From an uncultured Coriobacteriaceae bacterium (GTDB taxonomy: Bacteria > Actinomycetota > Coriobacteriia > Coriobacteriales > Atopobiaceae), in contig CADBCS010000014.1 in NCBI GenBank assembly GCA_902793195.1, forward strand, positions 1 to 56,638: a stretch of DNA of 56,638 bases. The letters run 5' to 3'. Made by a program: the position numbers and the translations under genes. This document shows positions 17,961 through 24,728 of the stretch, piece by piece (positions within the stretch are counted from its first letter, which is position 1; every line of letters begins with the position of its first letter). Below the pieces are notes generated by a model. The model had not been told where the DNA came from, ran no database searches, and was given only the letters and a program-made list of their open reading frames with translations.

Positions 17961-17965
17961 CTCCC

Positions 17966-19186
17966 ATGCGGCTCGTGGTGAGCACGTGTCTGCTCGGCAC
18001 CGCCTGTCGCTACGACGGGAGAGCGAAGAGGTGCGACGAGGTGGCGCGTCTGTCGCGCAAGGTGCGCGATGCGGGTGGCACCGTGGTGGGGGTGTGCCCG
18101 GAGGTGGCCGGTGGCCTGCCGGTGCCGAGGCCGTGCGCCGAGCTGTGTGGCGACGAGGTCGTGCTTGCGAACGGCCACAGAGTGACGGAGGCGTTCGAGC
18201 GCGGGGCGCGGCTCGAGCTGGACGAGGCCTTGGCTACGCATGACCTGCCGCTCGCCGTGCTGAAGGCGCGCAGCCCCTCATGTGGGGTGGGTTTTGTATA
18301 CGATGGTACCCATACCGGCACGCTGGCAAGGGGAAACGGCGTGTTCGCCCGTCTTCTTGGGGAGAGAGGTGTCCACATGGCCACAGAGGATTCGGTACGT
18401 GCCTGCACGCCTTCCATGGAGCATCCCGTCGCGCTCATCCTTGGGTCTGGGATGGGGCATCTCTCGGGCCTCGTGAAGCCCGTCCGCCGCATCGCCTACC
18501 AAGACATCGCCGGCTTTCCCGCAGACGCTCGGCCTGTGGAGGGGCATAGCTTCGAGGCGACCGTGGGGACCATAGACGGCGTCCCCGTTGTGGTGTATCC
18601 CGGTCGCGTGCATCTGTACCAGGGCTATGGGGCGCTCGAGGTCACGTCCTTGGTGCAGCACGCGCGCTGCCTGGGCTGCAGGGTCGTGGTGTTCGCCTGT
18701 GCCACCGGCGCGATTCCCGGCGTGGCCCGCAAGGGGCTGTCCGTCATCGCTGACCACATAAACCTCACGGGTGCAAACCCGTTGGTGGGCTGGAACGTGA
18801 CCGAGGACTCTGCGCCGCTCGTGAGCACCGAGTTCGTGGACATGGCGCAGGTGTACACGCCCTACCTGCGGGGATTGGTGCTTGGAGTGGCTCGCGACAT
18901 GGGAATCGACGTTAAGGAGGGCGTGCTCGCCGGCGTGCTCGGGCCGAGCTTCGAGACCCCCGCGGAGGTTGGTGCCCTCAAGGCTCTGGGCGTGTCGCAC
19001 GTGGGCATGTCCACGGTGTGCGAGGCCATAATGGCGCATGCCCTGGGCATGCAGGTCCTTGGCCTTACGCTGGCGACGAACTATGCCGGCGAGCCGGGCG
19101 TCTCGCACCAGACGGTCCTGCGCGAGGCGCAGCTGCATGCCGAGGAGTTCGAGGGTCTCGTGCGTGGGGTGCTCGCATTGCTCTAG
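17966..19186 (+). CDS. fusion of TudS-like DUF523 domain and purine nucleoside phosphorylase
   Basis: 406 residues in one uninterrupted frame. Residues 1-140 are DUF523: VSTCLLGTACRYDG, VCPEVAGGLPVPRP and KARSPSCGVGF, with Cys 8, 44 and 106 placed like the [4Fe-4S] ligands of the thiouracil desulfidase TudS. Residues 152-406 are a trimeric-type purine nucleoside phosphorylase: LILGSGMGHLSGLV, GRVHLYQGY, IADHINLTGANPLVGW, GPSFETPAEV and VGMSTVCEAI. The usual TNAAGG phosphate/base loop reads TGAIPG. The linker is only ~10 residues. A combined nucleoside phosphorolysis and base desulfuration role is inference. Confidence 0.85.
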   Translation: MRLVVSTCLLGTACRYDGRAKRCDEVARLSRKVRDAGGTVVGVCPEVAGGLPVPRPCAELCGDEVVLANGHRVTEAFERGARLELDEALATHDLPLAVLKARSPSCGVGFVYDGTHTGTLARGNGVFARLLGERGVHMATEDSVRACTPSMEHPVALILGSGMGHLSGLVKPVRRIAYQDIAGFPADARPVEGHSFEATVGTIDGVPVVVYPGRVHLYQGYGALEVTSLVQHARCLGCRVVVFACATGAIPGVARKGLSVIADHINLTGANPLVGWNVTEDSAPLVSTEFVDMAQVYTPYLRGLVLGVARDMGIDVKEGVLAGVLGPSFETPAEVGALKALGVSHVGMSTVCEAIMAHALGMQVLGLTLATNYAGEPGVSHQTVLREAQLHAEEFEGLVRGVLALL

Positions 19187-19321
19187 CGTGGCGTCAAAAA
19201 GGCATCTGGGCACATCCATTGCACCAATCTCTTATTGAACTCCGCACCCGCCCGTCACCCAACGATGCGTGAGTATTGCTTTACAATGGGATAAATCGGA
19301 GATGATTGGGATAGGGCGCGT

Positions 19322-19837
19322 ATGGCTGAGAAGGCACGAAGCATCTTTAGAAAGCAGGCGCAGGACCAGCTTGACAATCCCGACGACCTGAACAAGTACC
19401 TGAGGGTCATCCATCCAAGTGGATGGCTTATGCTCCTGTCCGTGGTAGTCCTTCTTGGGGGGCTTCTGGCATGGGGCTTCTTTGGGTCGGTGGAGACGTC
19501 CGTCTCGACCGTCGCGGTAAACATGGAGGGCGACGTCATGTGCTTCCTCTCCACCGACAGCGTGAGCCGCATCCGCAAGGGCGATGCCGCCTACGTTAAC
19601 GGGACGCCCGCGACGGTCGCCGACATCAGCAAGGTACCCCTGTCGCCGGAAGAGGCCAAGGTGCTGCTCAAGAACGACTATCTCGTGGACACGCTCATGC
19701 CTGGCAACTGGGGTTACAAGGTCACGTTGGACGTGTCTTCCGACCTCAGCACCGACGTCCCGCTGGGGGCCAGCATTACCACCCAGCGCGTGGCGCCCGT
19801 CACCCTCTTCTGGCAACATACCGAGGAAGACGCATGA
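19322..19837 (+). CDS. NHLM-type secretion membrane-fusion protein
   Basis: 171 residues. The N-terminus (SIFRKQAQDQLDNPDDLNKY, then a membrane segment around residues 42-60 and WGFFGSVETSV) matches the HlyD-like protein of NHLM bacteriocin export clusters (TIGR03794 type). It would bridge the ABC exporter to the cell surface. It is short for the family: the long coiled coil is missing and only one biotinyl-lipoyl-like half follows (VNGTPATVADISKVPLSPEE). Its stop overlaps the next gene's start (ATGATG), so the three export genes form an operon. Confidence 0.8.
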   Translation: MAEKARSIFRKQAQDQLDNPDDLNKYLRVIHPSGWLMLLSVVVLLGGLLAWGFFGSVETSVSTVAVNMEGDVMCFLSTDSVSRIRKGDAAYVNGTPATVADISKVPLSPEEAKVLLKNDYLVDTLMPGNWGYKVTLDVSSDLSTDVPLGASITTQRVAPVTLFWQHTEEDA

Positions 19838-21996
19838 TGCGCAGGGTAAAGAAGGTCCCTCAAGTCATGCAGATGGAGGCGCTCGAATGCGGCGCAGCGT
19901 GTCTGACGATGATTCTTGCCTACTATGGGCGTTGGGTCCCGCTCGAGCAGATGCGCATGGAATGTGGCGTCTCCAGAGACGGCAGCAAGGCGAGCAACAT
20001 CGTCAAGGTCGCGCGCACCTACGGATTCGAGGCCCAGGGATACACCTACAGCGTCGAGGCGCTCCGAAAGGTCGAGCCGCCCTGCATCCTGTTTTGGAAC
20101 TTCAACCACTTTGTGGTGTTTAGGGGCATGACAAAGAGGTACGCATACCTCAACGATCCCGCCCGCGGCGAGATTCGCGTGCCCATGGAGGAGTTCGACC
20201 GGTCGTTCACGGGCATCGCGTTGATGTTCAAGCCAACCGACCGGTTCCAGAAAGGTGGAACGCCCCCGTCCCCTGCGTTGTTCGTGAGGGACCGCATCAG
20301 GGGACTGGCCGGCCCCCTTGTCTTCGTGTGCCTTACCTCCGCGCTGGTCTCGGTCATGGGAATAGCGAGCGTCGCGTTCTCCCAGGTGTTCGTTGACACG
20401 ATCCTGCCCTCCGACAGTCCCGGGGCCATGCATGTCATCGTGAGCATCATGGTGTTGCTTGCCTTGGGCATGGGTGTCTCACACGCGCTCTCGGCCATCT
20501 ACATCATGCGCATACAGGGAAAGACGGCAGTCGTTGCCTCGTCGCGCTTCATGCGGCATCTGCTGCACCTTCCCTCTGGATTCTACGAGCAGCGCATGGT
20601 GGGTGACCTGCAGCAGCGCCAGTCGTCCAACGAGACCGTAATCGCAACGCTCGTGGTCCAGCTCGCGCCAACGCTGATCAATGCCGTTATGCTGGTGCTC
20701 TACCTCGTGGTGATGCTGCGCTACAGCGTGTCTCTCACCATCTTGGGCGTTGCGGCCGTTCTCCTCAACATCTTTATGGCGCGCTACATCTCGCGCAAGA
20801 GGGTCAACCTCTCGCGCAAGCTCGCCTTGGGCGAGGGCAAGTTCTATTCCACCATGGTCGCGGGACTGGATGCCATCGAGACCATCAAGGCGTCTGGCGC
20901 AGAGACCGGGTTCTTCCAAAACTGGGGTGGGTACCAGGCCGTCGTAAACGAGGGAAACGTTCAGACGATCGCGCTCAACGAGTATTTGGGAAACATCCCC
21001 ACCCTCATAGTGGAGTTGACCAACGCGGCAGTGCTTGTCTTGGGTGCCTGGCTCATCACGCGGGGTGCGTTCTCCGCCGGTTCCCTGGTGGCGTTCCAGG
21101 GACTCCTCTCGAGCTTTTCGATGCCGGTGACCCAGATCGTCTCGCTCGGTCAGACGATTCGGGAGATGGAGACCCAGATGGAGCGCATCGAGGACGTCAT
21201 GCGATACAAGGTGGACGTGCCCGAGGAGAGGTCGGCGGCCGAGCTTGTGGCGGTCAAGGAATACGGGATCCAGAAGCTGCAGGGCCAGCTGGACCTCAAG
21301 GGTGTCACGTTTGGGTACTCGCCGCTCGAGCCGCCGCTCATAGAGAACTTCGACCTCCATGTGGAGCCGGGTGAGTGGGTCGCGCTCGTTGGCGCCTCCG
21401 GCTCGGGCAAGTCCACCATCGCAAAGCTGGTGAGCGGCCTTTACAAGCCTTGGTCGGGTAGCGTCGAGTTTGGGGGGACGCCTCTCGAGGACGTGCCGCG
21501 TCCCGTCCTGCGCGGCTCTCTTTCGGTAGTGGACCAAGACATCGTGGTGTTCGACGACACGGTTGCGGAGAACCTGCGCATGTGGGACGGGTCGATAGAG
21601 GACTTCGAGCTCATCCTCGCATGTCGGGATGCGCAGATTCACGACGAGATCATGCTTCGTGACCACGGCTACGAGTCGCGGGTCCTGCCCGGTGGTCGTA
21701 ACTACTCGGGTGGCCAGCTGCAGCGCATGGAGATTGCCCGGGCCTTGGCCAGTGACCCAACCATCATCATCCTCGATGAGGCGACCAGCGCCCTCGATGC
21801 GAGGACGGAGTCTTTGGTCATGGATCAGATTCGTGACAGGGGGATAACCTGCATCGTCGTTGCGCATCGTCTCTCCACCATTCGTGACTGCGACGAGATC
21901 GTGGTGCTCGAGAGCGGCAAGGTTGTCGAGCGGGGTACGCACGAGCAGCTCGTGCGCGACGATGGCGAATACGCCCGGCTTGTGAGGAGCGACTAG
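19834..21996 (+). CDS. NHLM-type peptidase-containing ABC exporter (C39)
   Basis: 720 residues. Residues 1-130 are a C39 leader peptidase with catalytic Cys in ALECGAACLTMIL, His in NFNHFVVF and Asp in YLNDPARG, all intact. Residues ~150-460 are the membrane domain. The ATPase follows, with Walker A VGASGSGKSTIAKL, signature YSGGQLQRMEIARAL, Walker B IIILDEATSALD and the His loop VVAHRLST. It should cleave a double-Gly-type leader and export the peptide (TIGR03796 type). It overlaps the upstream gene by four bases and precedes the second ABC gene by two. Confidence 0.92.
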   Translation: MMRRVKKVPQVMQMEALECGAACLTMILAYYGRWVPLEQMRMECGVSRDGSKASNIVKVARTYGFEAQGYTYSVEALRKVEPPCILFWNFNHFVVFRGMTKRYAYLNDPARGEIRVPMEEFDRSFTGIALMFKPTDRFQKGGTPPSPALFVRDRIRGLAGPLVFVCLTSALVSVMGIASVAFSQVFVDTILPSDSPGAMHVIVSIMVLLALGMGVSHALSAIYIMRIQGKTAVVASSRFMRHLLHLPSGFYEQRMVGDLQQRQSSNETVIATLVVQLAPTLINAVMLVLYLVVMLRYSVSLTILGVAAVLLNIFMARYISRKRVNLSRKLALGEGKFYSTMVAGLDAIETIKASGAETGFFQNWGGYQAVVNEGNVQTIALNEYLGNIPTLIVELTNAAVLVLGAWLITRGAFSAGSLVAFQGLLSSFSMPVTQIVSLGQTIREMETQMERIEDVMRYKVDVPEERSAAELVAVKEYGIQKLQGQLDLKGVTFGYSPLEPPLIENFDLHVEPGEWVALVGASGSGKSTIAKLVSGLYKPWSGSVEFGGTPLEDVPRPVLRGSLSVVDQDIVVFDDTVAENLRMWDGSIEDFELILACRDAQIHDEIMLRDHGYESRVLPGGRNYSGGQLQRMEIARALASDPTIIILDEATSALDARTESLVMDQIRDRGITCIVVAHRLSTIRDCDEIVVLESGKVVERGTHEQLVRDDGEYARLVRSD

Positions 21997-21998
21997 TC

Positions 21999-24215
21999 AT
22001 GCCACAGCTTTTGGACGACGATCTCTTTTGGATGGAGTCGCAGGTCGAGACGCGCGCCCGGCTCGATGCCGAGAAGCTCGGCCGAGCCTACATGGAGCTC
22101 GCCCAGAGCGTGAGTGGTCCCACCAACGCGCGTGTCGCCCTGGAGGAGGACATTCGTCAGGCCGATTCGGCCATCGAGGTGTGCCTGAGGTACTGTGGGG
22201 TCAAGCACGCCGAGATTCCCCCAGCCAAGGTGACCGACTTCGACACGAGGCTTGGCCTCACATGCGAGAGCGCCAACGTGATGTGGCGCAAGGTGAAGCT
22301 CGACAGTAACTGGTACCGCACTGCCTACGGTGCCTTTCTCGGTCGGCTCGACACGGGGGAGATGGTCGCGCTCATCCCATCGCTGGTCAGGGGGTATCGG
22401 GTCATCGAACCGATCACGGGACGCACGCGTCACGTGACGCGTCGGCTGGCCGAGCATATCGACCAGGACGCCTACTGCTTCTACAGGATGTTTCCCGCTC
22501 GCAAGCTCTCTCCGTTCGACCTCGTTCGATTTGTGCTTGGGGCACTGAACGCCCGCGAGATCCTGTTCATCATCTTTGCGTCGCTGTGCGTGACGCTGGT
22601 GTCGCTGCTACCCGCCATGGCAAATCAGATCGTGTTTGGCACGGTCATCCCGTCGAACGCCACCGACCTCATCGCGCCCGTTGGGATCATGCTTGCCGGG
22701 GTCGCCCTGTCGAAGGTGCTCATCACGGTATGTCGCGACATCCTCATGGGTTCGATTTCCCAAAAGGCGGCGGAGGCGACAGAGGCGGCGACCATGGCGC
22801 GTGTCCTCACGCTGCCCACCGGCTTCTTCAAAACGTATGACTCCGGCAACCTCGCGCGTCGCGTGGGCGTCGTGTCCATGATGTGCAACGAGTCCCTGTC
22901 GGTGTATCTGGGGTCGGTGCTGGCGTTTTGCACCTCCCTCGTCTTCCTGGTGCAGATCTTCTCGTACACTCCGGTTCTCTTGGTTCCAACCATCTGCGTG
23001 GCGATCGTCAATCTGGTCGCCATCGTGTCGCTCACGTACATGAACTCCCTTTACGACAAGAAGGTGATGGATGCGGACGCGTCGCTCTCGGGTCTTGTCA
23101 CCTCGCTGCTCTCCGGCATAAACAAGATCAAGCTCTCGGGGTCGGAGGACCGCGCGTTCTCCAAGTGGGCCCGTGGCTATGCGAACTATGCCCGTCCCAG
23201 CTACAACAGGCCAAACGTGCTGCGCCTCCTTCCGGCGGTGATGGCCTGCACAAGCATCCTTGGCACTGCGGCAATCTACTATCAGGCCGAGATGGCAGAG
23301 GTCACCATAGCGGACTTCATGTCGTTCAGCGTGGCGTATGGCCAGCTGATGGGTTCCGTTACCGTTATCTCGACCTTCTCGGCTCAGATCGCGCGCCTCA
23401 AGCCCATGGCAGACCTCATTCGTCCCATCCTGAGTGCCGTGCCCGAGGTGGGCGAGGCCAAGAACCTTGCAAACATCAATGCAGGTGGCTTCGAGATGTC
23501 CAACATCTCGTTCCGCTACGACGAGTCGTTGCCCTACGTGTTGCAGAACTTCTCGCTCAGGGTGCGTCCCAGGGAATACGTTGCCCTGGTGGGACCTTCG
23601 GGATGCGGCAAGTCGACCATACTCAGGCTCCTTCTTGGGTTCGAGAAGCCCGAGCGGGGCGCCATCTACTATGACGGCAAGGACGCATCGAAGATGGACG
23701 TGCGCTCGCTGCGACGATCCATCGGCACGGTCATGCAGGACTCGCGACTCATTTTGGGAGACATCAGGTCGAACATCACCATCACGAATCCTGGCGCGAC
23801 CACCGAGGAGGTGTGGACGGCTGCCGAGCTCGCGGGCATTGCCGATGACATCCGCGCGATGCCCATGGGGTTGCACACCATGGTCATGGAGGGCGGTGGC
23901 GGTCTCTCGGGCGGACAGAAGCAGCGCCTCATGATCGCGCGGGCCATATGCGGCAATCGCAAGGTGCTCATGTTCGACGAGGCGACCAGCGCCTTGGACA
24001 ATGTGACCCAGCAGCACGTGGCGGACTCCCTCGCGAGCCTGTCGTGCACGCGTCTGGTGATAGCCCATCGCCTGTCCACCGTACGCCATTGCGACCGCAT
24101 CATCGTAATCGACCAAGGCCAGGTCGTGGAGGAGGGCACGTACGACGAGCTGATGGAGCGCAAGGGGTTCTTTGCCGACCTCGTGGAGCGACAGCAGCTC
24201 AACAACGAGATGTAG
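21999..24215 (+). CDS. NHLM-type ABC transporter, permease/ATP-binding (second subunit)
   Basis: 738 residues. The N-terminal ~180 residues are a soluble, non-peptidase domain typical of the TIGR03797 partner. A membrane domain follows (SLCVTLVSLLPAMANQIVFG onward), then an ATPase with Walker A VGPSGCGKSTILRLL, signature LSGGQKQRLMIARA, Walker B VLMFDEATSALD and IAHRLSTVRH. It probably heterodimerises with the C39 protein. A GGGACCGTCCC hairpin begins 23 bases after the stop. No precursor gene with a Nif11 or nitrile-hydratase leader was found nearby. Confidence 0.9.
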   Translation: MPQLLDDDLFWMESQVETRARLDAEKLGRAYMELAQSVSGPTNARVALEEDIRQADSAIEVCLRYCGVKHAEIPPAKVTDFDTRLGLTCESANVMWRKVKLDSNWYRTAYGAFLGRLDTGEMVALIPSLVRGYRVIEPITGRTRHVTRRLAEHIDQDAYCFYRMFPARKLSPFDLVRFVLGALNAREILFIIFASLCVTLVSLLPAMANQIVFGTVIPSNATDLIAPVGIMLAGVALSKVLITVCRDILMGSISQKAAEATEAATMARVLTLPTGFFKTYDSGNLARRVGVVSMMCNESLSVYLGSVLAFCTSLVFLVQIFSYTPVLLVPTICVAIVNLVAIVSLTYMNSLYDKKVMDADASLSGLVTSLLSGINKIKLSGSEDRAFSKWARGYANYARPSYNRPNVLRLLPAVMACTSILGTAAIYYQAEMAEVTIADFMSFSVAYGQLMGSVTVISTFSAQIARLKPMADLIRPILSAVPEVGEAKNLANINAGGFEMSNISFRYDESLPYVLQNFSLRVRPREYVALVGPSGCGKSTILRLLLGFEKPERGAIYYDGKDASKMDVRSLRRSIGTVMQDSRLILGDIRSNITITNPGATTEEVWTAAELAGIADDIRAMPMGLHTMVMEGGGGLSGGQKQRLMIARAICGNRKVLMFDEATSALDNVTQQHVADSLASLSCTRLVIAHRLSTVRHCDRIIVIDQGQVVEEGTYDELMERKGFFADLVERQQLNNEM

Positions 24216-24238
24216 CCCTGCTCCAGACTTGACCGGAA

Positions 24239-24278
24239 GGGACCGTCCCCGCTGGACTAGTCCAAAGGGGACGGTCCC
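24239..24278. repeat. GGGACCGTCCC-family hairpin after the NHLM genes
   Basis: GGGACCGTCCCC (24239-24250) pairs with GGGGACGGTCCC (24267-24278); the centre TGGACTAGTCCA is itself a perfect palindrome. A further half copy, AACCGTCCCC, lies at ~24309-24318. It may also end transcription of the exporter genes. Confidence 0.7.
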
Positions 24279-24413
24279 CGACGGGCCAGTTACGAGGTGC
24301 GGACGAAAAACCGTCCCCGCCCCATTTTCCTCCAGATAATTATTGAGCGCTGCACTAGAATGACGTGTAGGCAGAGGAGCGGCGAGACTCCTCGCGACGA
24401 GGAAGGAATGTGC

Positions 24414-24716
24414 ATGGATCTATCGTGTGAGCTCATTGGGTCAAAGGCGACATATTACGTGGACGGTCGTCTTGCCATCGACACGGCACCCGAACTCGAC
24501 GACGCCATTCGCGAGCTTCCTGAGGAGATAACCGACATAGAGGTCGATTTGACGAAGGCGACCTACCTGTCCTCGGCCGGGTTGCGCGTGTTGGTGAACG
24601 CCCACAAGCTCGTGTCGACGCGTGGCGGCGTCCTTATGGTGTCTCATCCCGCCGACGAGGTGAGGGAGATACTGGATATGACGGGAATCGGAGAGTACAT
24701 CTCAATCGTCGACTAG
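24414..24716 (+). CDS. STAS-domain anti-anti-sigma-type protein
   Basis: 100 residues forming one STAS domain of the SpoIIAA/RsbV type. The phospho-acceptor region reads YLSSAGLRVLV, with Ser54 at the position phosphorylated in SpoIIAA. The usual Asp before it is Ser53. The start ATG 24414 has GGAAGG seven bases upstream; ATG 24408 is two codons earlier. Partner-switch proteins of this type are phosphorylated by an RsbW-like kinase and dephosphorylated by a SpoIIE phosphatase. A protein with both such domains is encoded 12 bases downstream. Confidence 0.9.
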   Translation: MDLSCELIGSKATYYVDGRLAIDTAPELDDAIRELPEEITDIEVDLTKATYLSSAGLRVLVNAHKLVSTRGGVLMVSHPADEVREILDMTGIGEYISIVD

Positions 24717-24728
24717 GAGGCGCAGCCG

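Noticed and set aside
19187..19321. Leader peptide gene for the NHLM exporter
   Set aside because: No small ORF with a double-Gly, Nif11 or nitrile-hydratase-like leader is visible in this 135-base gap, nor between 24216 and 24413.
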